Part shown: positions 15,684 to 23,727 of the stretch, one piece after another
Layout of the letters: every line of letters begins with the position of its first letter
Position numbering within the stretch: the stretch's first letter is position 1
Origin: JACDAF01 sp036276035
GTDB taxonomy: Bacteria > Chloroflexota > Limnocylindria > P2-11E
Assembly (NCBI GenBank): GCA_036276035.1
Contig: DASUCM010000105.1
Location: forward strand, 1-62,054
Length of the DNA stretch: 62,054 nucleotides
Direction of reading: 5' to 3'
The notes under the pieces: model-generated
The model's database searches: none
Told to the model about the DNA's origin: nothing
What the model saw: only the letters and a program-made list of their open reading frames with translations
Translations under genes and position numbers: made by a program

Positions 15684-15737
15684 CACCCTCCGAGCGGCGC
15701 GCCGCGGCGCCGCTCAGGCGCGCTTGGGGGACACGGC

Positions 15738-16973
15738 CTACGGCATCAGCCCGCGAAAGAGCTTGCCGAGCCGCTGGCCGAGGCCCTCGCCGGGCGCGCG
15801 GCCGCGGGCGCGCTCGTCGCCCTCGTTCCAGGACCGGGCGCCCCAGAGCAGCAGGCCGCTCACGGCCGAGTAGGGCGGCGTCTGCACGGAGTCGGTGAGC
15901 CCGCCGAGGCCGCGAGGCGCGACGACCCTGGCGCTCATGCCGAGCTGGTCCCGGCCCGCCCGCGCGATGCCCTGCATGAGCGAGCCCCCGCCGGTGAGGA
16001 CCAGGCCCGCCTGGAGGCGGTTCGTGGCGCCGGCCGTCTCGACCTCCGCCGCCACGAGCTTGAAGAGCTCGAAGATGCGCGACTCGATGATCTCGGCAAC
16101 GTGGCGGCGCGTGACGCCGTGCGAGACGTCCTCGCCGATCGAGGTGATCTGCACGACCTCATCGGGGTCGACGTCGATCGGCAGCGCCGTGCCATGGCGC
16201 AGCTTCACGCTCTCCGCGACGTCCGGGGTCACGCGCAGGACGATGCCGAGGTCCGCGGTGATCGTCCGCGCCCCGATCGGGACCGTCGCCGCGTGCGCGA
16301 TCGAGCCGTCCTGGAAGATCGCGACGTCCGTCGTGTCGCCACCGAGGTCCACGAGGCACACGCCGAGCTCGCGGTCCTCGTCGGCGAGGACGGCCTCGCC
16401 GGTCGCGAGCGGCGCGAGGACGAGCTGGTCGATCTCGATGCCGGCGCGCTGCACGCACTTCGAGAGGTTCTGCACGCTCGTGGACGACGCGGTGACGATG
16501 TGCGTCTCGACCTCGAGGCGCACCGCGCTCATGCCGATCGGGTCGCGCACGCCCGGCTGGCCATCGACGACATAGCCGCGCGGGATGACGTGGAGGATCT
16601 CGCGCGTGTTCGGGATCGACACCGCGCGCGCCGCCTCGATCGCGCGGAGCGTGTCGTCCCGGTGCACGTCGTGGCCGCCGCCCGAGACCGCGACCATGCC
16701 GCGCGAGTTCTGCGACCCGATGTGGCTTCCGGCGATGCCGACGAGCGCGGAGCGGACCTTCAGGCCCGACATGCGCTCCGCGGCCTCGATGGCCGCCGTC
16801 ACGGACTGCACCGTGCGGTCGATGTCGATGACGACGCCCTTGCGCAGGCCGTCGGACGGCGCCTGGCCGATGCCGATGACGTCGACGCCGCCGGTGCGGT
16901 TCAGCTCGCCGATGAGGACGCAGACCTTCGTGGTCCCGATATCGATGCCGACGAGGACGGACTGCTCAGGCAC
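15738..16973 (-). CDS. ftsA: cell division protein FtsA
   Basis: A 411-residue actin-like ATPase that tethers FtsZ filaments to the membrane. Phosphate loops GIDIGTTKVCVLIG (about 9-22) and LVDLGGDTTDVAIF (about 210-223), the adenosine motif LTGGGSLMQGI, and the FtsA-specific 1C domain between them are all visible. The C-terminal GQRLGKLFRGLMP is an amphipathic membrane-targeting helix, separated by a short charged linker. The gene lies 45 nt after sbp and 164 nt before ftsZ. Confidence 0.98.
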   Translation of the reverse strand: MPEQSVLVGIDIGTTKVCVLIGELNRTGGVDVIGIGQAPSDGLRKGVVIDIDRTVQSVTAAIEAAERMSGLKVRSALVGIAGSHIGSQNSRGMVAVSGGGHDVHRDDTLRAIEAARAVSIPNTREILHVIPRGYVVDGQPGVRDPIGMSAVRLEVETHIVTASSTSVQNLSKCVQRAGIEIDQLVLAPLATGEAVLADEDRELGVCLVDLGGDTTDVAIFQDGSIAHAATVPIGARTITADLGIVLRVTPDVAESVKLRHGTALPIDVDPDEVVQITSIGEDVSHGVTRRHVAEIIESRIFELFKLVAAEVETAGATNRLQAGLVLTGGGSLMQGIARAGRDQLGMSARVVAPRGLGGLTDSVQTPPYSAVSGLLLWGARSWNEGDERARGRAPGEGLGQRLGKLFRGLMP

Positions 16974-17018
16974 GCGTCACCCCGGTCCTGCCGTCTCTCC
17001 TCATTCCCCAGCGTGAGG

Positions 17019-17342
17019 TTATAGGAAATGCCTCCGGATGACCGCCACGTTCTGGAAGATGCGCCACCCGAACGCGAACAGGGCGACGAGATAGAGGTCG
17101 ATACCGAGCCGGTCGCCGAGGAACGTGAGCGCCGCCGCGAGCAGGGCGTTCGTGTAGAAGCCCGAAAGGAAGATCCGCGTCGAGAAGTGGCCCTCGAACT
17201 CCGCACGCAGCGCGCCGAGGAGCGAGTCGAGCGCGGCGAGGATGCCGACGGCGGTGTAGCGCGCGAGGTCGATGGGCAGGTTCACGCGCAGCGCGAGGCC
17301 GAGCAGGACGCCCGCGACGAGCCCGAGGAGCGGTAGCCACAT
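17019..17342 (-). CDS. sbp: small basic protein (Sbp/DUF1290 family)
   Basis: A 107-residue membrane protein with three hydrophobic helices (about 1-20, 28-44 and 62-92). It carries the family pattern LPIDLARYTAVGILAALDSL, RAEFEGHFSTRIFLSGFYTN and GIDLYLVALFAFGWRIFQNV. Sbp genes sit between ftsQ/divIB and ftsA in many monoderm bacteria, as here. Function is unproven; a division link is inferred from position. It starts 12 nt after the ftsQ stop. Presence of Sbp argues against a Gram-negative origin. Confidence 0.88.
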   Translation of the reverse strand: MWLPLLGLVAGVLLGLALRVNLPIDLARYTAVGILAALDSLLGALRAEFEGHFSTRIFLSGFYTNALLAAALTFLGDRLGIDLYLVALFAFGWRIFQNVAVIRRHFL

Positions 17343-17354
17343 CGACGGAAGTGG

Positions 17355-18059
17355 CTATCGGGGAGAGAAGACGATGCGGTCGGGGCTGCGCACGTCGACG
17401 AAGTCTAGCGGGCGGTCGGGCTCGTTCCGCAGGAACTGACGCGCGACGACGAGCTTCTCGTCGAAGCTCTCCGGCCCGCCGAACCGGATCTCCCATCGCG
17501 AGCCGCTTCGGAGCACCAGGCCGTTCGGCCCCGGCTCGATCACGACCTCGGGCGCGCGCATGTCGGCGCGCAGCTCGCCCGGCGCGAGTGCCGCGAGCCG
17601 GAGCGCGGCGCCGACGAGCGCCGCATCGAGACGCTCGCCCGCGCTCCGTTGCGGACTGCGCAGGTCGCGCACGCGCAGCGCGGGCGCCGCCGTCGGATCG
17701 ACCGACGCGAAGAGCACGCCGTCCGCGTCGACGAACCACTCGGTCCCTTCGACGCGCCAGCGTCCCGCGGCCTCACGCTCGATGAGCGAGATCGTGTACG
17801 TGCCGAGGACGTCGAGCTCGACCGCGGCGTCGCGCACGGACGGCATGGCGCGCAGCCGTGCCCGCGCCTCGGACGCGCTCGCGCGGAATGCGCGCGCGCC
17901 CTGGAGGCCGCTCTGCGCGACAGCGTCGGCGGCCGCGGTGTGCCGCGCGCCGCTCACCGTCCCATCTCGGAGCAGCGCCGCGTCGGTCGCCGCGAGGGCC
18001 ACGAGCGCCGCGAGCGCGAGCGCCGCGACGACGCCAGCGGCCGCGCGTCCCTGATCGAT
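17355..18059 (-). CDS. ftsQ: cell division protein FtsQ/DivIB (POTRA), possible ATC start
   Basis: A bitopic divisome protein, part of the FtsQ-FtsL-FtsB complex outside the membrane. The POTRA region (about residues 60-125; MPSVRDAAVELDVLGTYTIS, WFVDADGVLFASVD) and the following beta domain (VVIEPGPNGLVLRSGSRWEI) fit the family. The first ATG/GTG/TTG in frame is GTG 18002, which would start in the middle of the membrane helix. The upstream frame encodes an obvious basic stretch and helix (IDQGRAAAGVVAALALAALV). No NTG codon exists back to a stop inside ddl. GGAAGG lies 5 nt before ATC 18059, so ATC is the best start (234 aa). A base error (ATG read as ATC) is the alternative. Confidence 0.85.
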   Translation of the reverse strand: MDQGRAAAGVVAALALAALVALAATDAALLRDGTVSGARHTAAADAVAQSGLQGARAFRASASEARARLRAMPSVRDAAVELDVLGTYTISLIEREAAGRWRVEGTEWFVDADGVLFASVDPTAAPALRVRDLRSPQRSAGERLDAALVGAALRLAALAPGELRADMRAPEVVIEPGPNGLVLRSGSRWEIRFGGPESFDEKLVVARQFLRNEPDRPLDFVDVRSPDRIVFSPR

Positions 18060-18108
18060 GCGTGCCTTCCGGGGGCGGCGCCTCGTCGCCGCCTGGCGGC
18101 GCGCGGGC

Positions 18109-19206
18109 CTAGCGCGCCCGGCGATCCGCGTCCTCCAGCGCCCAGCCGATGAGCCTCTCGAGGAGCGCCTCGAAGGGGATGCCCGCCGCGCGGGCCGCCT
18201 TCGGAAGGAGGCTGTTCGCCGTCATGCCGGGGATCGTGTTCACCTCGAGCACGACCATCCGGTCGTCCTCCGTCCAGATGAGGTCGGTCCGCGACATGCC
18301 GCGGCAGCGCAGCGCCTGGTGCGCGCGCAGGCCGAGCTCCTGCGCGCGGCGCGCGACGGCGTCCGGGATCCGCGCCGGGCAGATCTCCTCGCTCTCGCCG
18401 GCGTCGTACTTCGCGCCGTAGTCGAAGAACGCGTGCTTCGTCACGATCTCGATGACGGGCAGCGCCTGCAGCTCGTCGTTGCCGATGACGGCGACGGTGA
18501 GCTCGCGCCCGACGGCGCGCTCCTCGACGAGGGCGCGGTCGTCGTAGCGGAGCGCGTCGGCGATCGCGGCCTCGAGCCGGTCGGGAGCCTCGACGATCGC
18601 CGTCCCGACGCTCGAGCCCTGCTGCACCGGCTTCACGAACGCCGGCAGGCGCACCGTGCGGGCCTGCGGGTCGTCGGCACGCGTGACCTCGACGCCGCGC
18701 GGCACCTCGAGCCCGTGCAGCGCGAGGTGCGCCTTCGCCATGACCTTATCCATCGCGAGCGCCGACGAGAGGACCCCCGACCCCGTGTAGGGGATGCCGA
18801 GGATGTCGAGCATGCCCTGGATCTTCCCGTCCTCGCCCCACGGGCCGTGGAGCGCGATGAGCACGACGTCGAGCGGCTCCGCGCCCGCGCCGATCGCGCG
18901 CGTGGCCGGGACGAGCGCGCGCGTCGCGCTCGCGATCTGCGCCTCGAGGCCCTTCGGCAGCGTCTCGTGCGTCGGCAGCGCCTCGAGCCTGCCGCCGCCT
19001 TCCTGGAGCTTCTCGGCCTGGTCGCGCTGCTCCGCCGTGAGCGCGGGATTGCGCGCCATGAGCGCCAGCGGGTCCAGGAGCACGACGTCGTACCGCTCCG
19101 GCGCGAGGCTGGCCGCGATCTGCGCGCCGGTCGCGAGCGAGATGTCGCGCTCCGCCGACGCGCCGCCGGTGAGCACGCCGACACGGATGCGGCGCTTGGG
19201 GGTCAC
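18109..19206 (-). CDS. ddl: D-alanine--D-alanine ligase
   Basis: A 365-residue ATP-grasp enzyme joining two D-Ala for the peptidoglycan stem. Motifs: GGASAERDISLATG at the N-terminus, ALHGPWGEDGKIQGMLDILG, GSGVLSSALAMDKVMAK, FVKPVQQGSSVGTAIV and LEVNTIPGMTANSLLPKAA. Start GTG 19206 overlaps the murB stop (GTGA). The long insertion before HGPWGED (about residues 55-85, Glu/Gln-rich) is typical of larger Ddl enzymes. Last residues IGWALEDADRRAR run to TAG, 49 nt before the ftsQ start. Confidence 0.97.
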   Translation of the reverse strand: MTPKRRIRVGVLTGGASAERDISLATGAQIAASLAPERYDVVLLDPLALMARNPALTAEQRDQAEKLQEGGGRLEALPTHETLPKGLEAQIASATRALVPATRAIGAGAEPLDVVLIALHGPWGEDGKIQGMLDILGIPYTGSGVLSSALAMDKVMAKAHLALHGLEVPRGVEVTRADDPQARTVRLPAFVKPVQQGSSVGTAIVEAPDRLEAAIADALRYDDRALVEERAVGRELTVAVIGNDELQALPVIEIVTKHAFFDYGAKYDAGESEEICPARIPDAVARRAQELGLRAHQALRCRGMSRTDLIWTEDDRMVVLEVNTIPGMTANSLLPKAARAAGIPFEALLERLIGWALEDADRRAR

Positions 19207-20072
19207 CACTCCCCCACCCGCTCGACCTCTGGGACGAGCTCGACCCCGAACCGCTCCTTCACCTCGGCCATGCAGCGCTGCATGAGCTCCCAGACGTCCC
19301 GCGCCGAAGCGTCGCCGGTGTTCACGATGAAGTTCGCGTGCTTCTGGCTCACCTCGGCTCCGCCGACGCGCGCCCCCTTGAGGCCGGCCGCCTCGATGAG
19401 CCGTCCCGCGTGGTCGCCCGGCGGGTTGCGGAAGATCGAGCCCGTGTTCGGCTGCGCGAGCGGCTGCTTCTTGATGCGCTCGTTCGCCATCTCCTTGATC
19501 TTCGCGACCGCCGTCGCGCGGTCTCCGCGCCGGCCGCGGAAGCGCGCGCGGAGACAGATGATCGGTGTCCCCTGGAGCGAGCTCGTGCGGTAGGCGTAGC
19601 CGAACGCCGCGTTGTCCTGGGTCCAGACGCCGCCGTTCAGGTCGACGAGCGTCGCGTCGACGAGCGCGTCGGCGGTATCGCTGCCGAACGCGCCGGCGTT
19701 CCCGTGCACCGCGCCGCCCACGGTGCCGGGCACGGTGGCCATCCACTCGAGCCCCTCGATACCGTTCCGCGCGGCGACCGCGGCGACGCTCGCGAGCGGC
19801 GTGCCCGACGCGGCGCTGACGATGGTGCCGTCCACCTCGGTCTCGCTCCACCCGTTATGCAGGACGACGCCGCGGATGCCTCTGTCCGAGACGAGGAGGT
19901 TCGTCCCGCCCCCGAGGATGAAGACCGGCAGCTCGTGCTCGCGCGCGACCTTGATCGCGCCGAGGAGATCGTCCTCGCTCCGCGCCCGCACGTAGTAGTC
20001 GGCCGGCCCGCCGATGCGCAGGGAGGTGTGCTCCTTGAGCGGCTGGTCGCGCGCGCCGAGCCGCTCCGTCAC
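19203..20072 (-). CDS. murB: UDP-N-acetylenolpyruvoylglucosamine reductase
   Basis: A 289-residue FAD enzyme that reduces enolpyruvyl-UDP-GlcNAc to UDP-MurNAc with NADPH. FAD motifs: HTSLRIGGPADYYV, PVFILGGGTNLLVSD and TVPGTVGGAVHGNAGAFG. The catalytic region has YAYRTSSLQG and QPNTGSIFRNPPGDHAGRLI (Ser as proton donor), and EVSQKHANFIVN. The length matches type II MurB (no extra loop). GTG 20072 overlaps the murC stop (GTGA). Confidence 0.98.
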   Translation of the reverse strand: MTERLGARDQPLKEHTSLRIGGPADYYVRARSEDDLLGAIKVAREHELPVFILGGGTNLLVSDRGIRGVVLHNGWSETEVDGTIVSAASGTPLASVAAVAARNGIEGLEWMATVPGTVGGAVHGNAGAFGSDTADALVDATLVDLNGGVWTQDNAAFGYAYRTSSLQGTPIICLRARFRGRRGDRATAVAKIKEMANERIKKQPLAQPNTGSIFRNPPGDHAGRLIEAAGLKGARVGGAEVSQKHANFIVNTGDASARDVWELMQRCMAEVKERFGVELVPEVERVGEW

Positions 20073-21475
20073 GCGGGCGTCCGCGCGCGCAGGAGCTCGA
20101 GGAGCCGCTCGCCCGCGGGGCGGATGTCCCCCGCGCCGAGGATGAGGACGACGTCACCGGGCTGCGCGATGTCGGCAAGGAGGCGCGCCGCCTCGTCCGG
20201 GTCGCGGGCGTATGCGGCGCCCGACCGCGTCGCGAGCTCGCGCGAGGCGCCGCGCGCGTCGCTGTCGCGGCGCGCGGAGGCGAAGGTCTCGGCCACGACG
20301 GCGGCGTCGGCCTCCCGCAACGCGGACACGAACTCCTCGAAGAACGCGTCGAGGCGGCTCGCGGTGTGCGGCTGGAACAGCGCGATCACCCGCAGGCCGC
20401 GCGGCCGCATCGCCGCGATCACGGCGCGGATCTCGACGGGGTGATGCGCGTAATCGTCGACGACGGTGATGCGATCCACTCGTCCGAGCTCCTCGAGCCG
20501 GCGCGACGTTCCGGCGAACTTCATCAGCCCGTACCGGATGCGCTCCGCGTCCGCGCCGAGGACGGTCGCGGCCGCGAACGCCGCTGCCGCATTGCGCACG
20601 TTGTGGACGCCGGGCACGTTCAACCCCACATGCGCTGTGACGGTGTTCGGGCCCTTCAGGTCGAACCCGTACGCGAAGGGATGGCGCGACGCGTCGATCC
20701 TTGGCCGGTCCCCCTCGAGGACGATCGTCTCCGGCTCGCTGGCGCGCCAGTCCGCGCGGGCGTCGGTGCCGTAGGTGTGCACCGTGCGACCGGCGAGACG
20801 GGTCCGAGCCTCTCCGGCGAGCGCGAGCGACCCCGCGTCGTCCGCGCACGCGAGGAGCGTGCCGCCGCGGGGGATGCCGCCGACGAAGGTGCGGAAGGCC
20901 TCCATGTAGTCGTCGCGCGAGGGAAAGAGATCGACATGATCGTGGTCGACGTTCGTCACGATCGCGACCGTCGGCGTGAGGGCGTGGAAGACGCGGTCGT
21001 ACTCGTCGGCCTCGATGACAAGCACGTCGCTCGTGCCGACGTGCGCATTCGTCTTGATGTCGCGGAGCGGCGCCCCGCAGATGAGCGACGCGTCGATGCT
21101 CGCCGCCTGCAGCGCCGTCCAGGTCATCGCGGTCGTCGTCGTCTTGCCGTGCGTGCCCGCGACCGCCACCAGGCGCTTCCCCTTCGCGAGGAACCGCCAC
21201 GCGTCGTGCCGCTTCCACAGCGTGACGCCCGACGCGAGCGCGGCGGCCACCTCGGGGTTGTCCTCCGTGTACGCGCTGGAGCGCACGACGATGTCGGCAC
21301 CCGCGATGTGCGACGCGTCGAAGGTGTCGTGCACGGTGGCGCCGTGCGCGCGCAGTGCCTCCGAGAGCGGCCAGCGGCCCCGATCCGAGCCGCTCACCTC
21401 GCCGTGCGCCATGAGGAGCCGGGCGACCGCGGACATCCCGGTGCCGCCGATGCCAACGACGTGGAAGCGGGTCAC
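20069..21475 (-). CDS. murC: UDP-N-acetylmuramate--L-alanine ligase
   Basis: A 468-residue Mur ligase adding L-Ala to UDP-MurNAc. Features: the N-terminal nucleotide fold VVGIGGTGMSAVARLLMAHG, the ATP loop AGTHGKTTTTAMT, EADEYDRVF with NVDHDHVD, and the C-terminal DDYAHHPVEIRAVIAAM and ALFQPHTASRL. Start GTG 21475 gives the family-typical VTRFHVVGIGGTGMS; no other in-frame start exists before it. It lies 28 nt after murG. The overlap with murB (GTGA) implies coupled translation. Confidence 0.98.
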   Translation of the reverse strand: MTRFHVVGIGGTGMSAVARLLMAHGEVSGSDRGRWPLSEALRAHGATVHDTFDASHIAGADIVVRSSAYTEDNPEVAAALASGVTLWKRHDAWRFLAKGKRLVAVAGTHGKTTTTAMTWTALQAASIDASLICGAPLRDIKTNAHVGTSDVLVIEADEYDRVFHALTPTVAIVTNVDHDHVDLFPSRDDYMEAFRTFVGGIPRGGTLLACADDAGSLALAGEARTRLAGRTVHTYGTDARADWRASEPETIVLEGDRPRIDASRHPFAYGFDLKGPNTVTAHVGLNVPGVHNVRNAAAAFAAATVLGADAERIRYGLMKFAGTSRRLEELGRVDRITVVDDYAHHPVEIRAVIAAMRPRGLRVIALFQPHTASRLDAFFEEFVSALREADAAVVAETFASARRDSDARGASRELATRSGAAYARDPDEAARLLADIAQPGDVVLILGAGDIRPAGERLLELLRARTPA

Positions 21476-21503
21476 GCGTGCCGCCCGGGCGCGCGGGAAC
21501 GGC

Positions 21504-22640
21504 TCATGCGCAGCCTCCGAGCCGCAGGACGTCGCGCGCGAGCTCCACGGCAGCATCGGGCCGCCCGGCCCGCTTCGCCGCCTCACGCATCCGCCCGTGT
21601 CGCGACGGGTCGTTCAGCAGGCCGACGACGACGGCAGCGAGCCGGTCCGAGGACAGCTCGCTCTCCGTGATCAGCGCGGCGGCGCCGAGCTCGACGATGC
21701 TGCGCGCGTTCGCGGCCTGGTGGCCGCCCATCGAGGCGCCGAACGGGATGAGCACGAGCGGCACGCCGAAGGCGAGCGGCTCCGCGATCGACGACGAGCC
21801 CGCGCGCCCCACGATGAGGTCGGCCGATGCAAGGGCCGCGCCCATCTCCTCGCCGAGGAACCCGTACGGGCGGTAGCGGTCGCGGATCTCGGCGGGGAGG
21901 GTCGACCGCTTCGCCTCGAGCCGGGCGAGGTGCGCCGGGCCGGTGTGGTGGACGACGACGGCCTTCCGGAGCAGCTGGGCGAGCGCGCCGGAGAGCGCCT
22001 CGTTCACGCGCTCGGAGCCCTGGCTGCCGCCCGTGACGAGGATGACCGTCTCGTCGCGGGCGATGCCGAGCCGCTCGCGTCCCGTCTCGCACGTCCAGCG
22101 CAGGAGCGAGCGGCGGATCGGGTTGCCGGCGAGGACCGTCTTCCCGGGCGGCAGGTGACGCTCGGTCCCCGGGAACGTCGCGCCGATCCGCTGGGACCAG
22201 CGCGCGAGGGCGCGGTTCGCGCGGCCTGGCAGGACGTTGCCCTCCCAGAGGTAGACCGGGATGCGCAGCGTCCGCGCGGCGAGGACCACCGGGTACGCGA
22301 TCGCGCCGCCGCTCGTGAGGCAGACGGAGGGCCGGAAGCGGAGGAGCTTCACGACGCTCGCGGCGTAGGCGAGCGGGATGCCGAGGTTGTTCGCGAGGAA
22401 CGCGACCTTCGAGTCCGGGTCGCGCAGTGACGCAAGGGGCAGCCGATAGAAGGGGAGGCCCGCCTTCGCCACGAGATCAGCCTCGAGGCCGCGTCGACCA
22501 CCCACGAAGAGGAAACGGACGTCGGGGCGCAGCTCCCGGAGCGCCTCGGCGGCCGCGAGGAGCGGGCTCACGTGTCCCCCGGTCCCGCCGCCCACGAGGA
22601 GCACCCGGCACGCTCGCGCGCTCTGCGCCTTGGCGTCCAA
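21504..22640 (-). CDS. murG: UDP-GlcNAc:undecaprenyl-PP-MurNAc-pentapeptide transferase
   Basis: A GT28 glycosyltransferase that makes lipid II on the inner membrane face. Motifs: LLVGGGTGGHVSPLLAAAE, GGAIAYPVVLAA, LVTGGSQGSERVNEAL, GRAGSSSIAEPLAFGVPLVL and GGHQAANARSIVE. Start choice is uncertain: TTG 22640 gives 378 residues, GTG 22604 would give the more typical MLLVGGGTGGH. Neither has a clear ribosome site. Either start leaves the gene overlapping the end of ftsW by 128-164 nt, which is odd in a cluster where other overlaps are 4 nt. Confidence 0.96.
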   Translation of the reverse strand: MDAKAQSARACRVLLVGGGTGGHVSPLLAAAEALRELRPDVRFLFVGGRRGLEADLVAKAGLPFYRLPLASLRDPDSKVAFLANNLGIPLAYAASVVKLLRFRPSVCLTSGGAIAYPVVLAARTLRIPVYLWEGNVLPGRANRALARWSQRIGATFPGTERHLPPGKTVLAGNPIRRSLLRWTCETGRERLGIARDETVILVTGGSQGSERVNEALSGALAQLLRKAVVVHHTGPAHLARLEAKRSTLPAEIRDRYRPYGFLGEEMGAALASADLIVGRAGSSSIAEPLAFGVPLVLIPFGASMGGHQAANARSIVELGAAALITESELSSDRLAAVVVGLLNDPSRHGRMREAAKRAGRPDAAVELARDVLRLGGCA

Positions 22641-23727
22641 CGTTGAGGAGTATGCCGACGGCCACGAGGCTCACGCAGAGGGACGAGCCGCCGTACGAAA
22701 TGAAGGGCAGCGTGATGCCGGTCATCGGCACGAGGCTGGCGACCACCGCCATGTTCAGCCAGGCCTGGAAGACGAGCCACGCGGTGATGCCCGTCGCGAG
22801 CAGCGCGCCCGCGTCGTCGGGCGCGCGCAGCGCGATGCGGATCCCCTTGAAGGCGAGGAGCAGGAACAGCACGACGACGCCGAGCGTGCCGAGCAGGCCG
22901 AGCTCGTTGCCGAGGACGGCGAAGATCGAGTCGGTGTAGGCAGCCGGGAGGAAGCCGAACTTCTCCTTCCCGGCGCCGAGGCCCTCGCCGAACGGCCCGC
23001 CGAGCGCCAGCCCGTACAGCGCCTGGATGGTCTGGAAGCCGGCGCCGCGGGGGTCGCTCCACGGATCGAGGAAGGTGAGGATCCGCTGCAGGCGGTACGG
23101 CTGCACGACCGCGAGCGCCGCCACGGCGACGACCGCGAGCGCCGCGAGCGCGCCGAACTCGCGCAGGCGCGCCCCGGCGACGAAGTACATGGCGAAGGCG
23201 ATCGCGACGATGACGATGGATGTCCCGAGGTCCGGCTCCGCGATGACGAGCCCGACGATGAGCGTCGTGATGCCGAGGAACGGCAGCGTGACCGAGAGCC
23301 GGCCCATCGCCGAGCGGCGCGACGCGAACCAGAACGCGAGATACAGGATGAGCGCGAGCTTCGCGAGCTCCGCGGGCTGGACGCCCGCGAACGAGGAGAC
23401 GCGGATCCAGCGCGTCGCGCCGCCGACGCTCGTGCCGACTCCCGGGATGAGCACGGCCACGAGGAGCACGACGGCGAGGCCGAGCGCGGGGAGCGCGAGC
23501 GCGCGGTAGCGGTGGTAGTCGACGCGCGCGGCCACGAGCATCGCGCCGAGACCGATGACCGCCCAGACGGACTGCTGGATGAGGAAGTACCGCGGCTCGT
23601 CGAGCGCGTCAAGGGCGCGGATGCCGCTCGCGCTGTAGACCATCGCGAGGCCGACCGCGAGCAGGACGAGGACGATGCAGAGGAGCGGGAGGTCGTACGA
23701 GGTCGTGCGCGGGAGCCGCACCCTCAT
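22477..23727 (-). CDS. ftsW: peptidoglycan glycosyltransferase FtsW
   Basis: A SEDS-family lipid II polymerase of the division septum with about ten membrane helices. Recognised pieces: VYSASGIRALDALDEPRYFL, the SEDS loop RWIRVSSFAGVQPAELAKLA, IVIVAIAFAMYFVAGARLRE, QTIQALYGLALGGPFGEGLG and MTGITLPFISYGGSSLCVSL. Start ATG 23727 overlaps the murD stop (ATGA). The normal domain ends near residue 360; the remaining ~55 residues are Arg/Pro/Gly-rich and read in the antiphase of murG, so the true end may be a long overlap or a frameshifted stop. Confidence 0.95.
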   Translation of the reverse strand: MRVRLPRTTSYDLPLLCIVLVLLAVGLAMVYSASGIRALDALDEPRYFLIQQSVWAVIGLGAMLVAARVDYHRYRALALPALGLAVVLLVAVLIPGVGTSVGGATRWIRVSSFAGVQPAELAKLALILYLAFWFASRRSAMGRLSVTLPFLGITTLIVGLVIAEPDLGTSIVIVAIAFAMYFVAGARLREFGALAALAVVAVAALAVVQPYRLQRILTFLDPWSDPRGAGFQTIQALYGLALGGPFGEGLGAGKEKFGFLPAAYTDSIFAVLGNELGLLGTLGVVVLFLLLAFKGIRIALRAPDDAGALLATGITAWLVFQAWLNMAVVASLVPMTGITLPFISYGGSSLCVSLVAVGILLNVGRQGAERASVPGAPRGRRDRGTREPAPRGRRGAPGAAPRRPFPLRGWSTRPRG

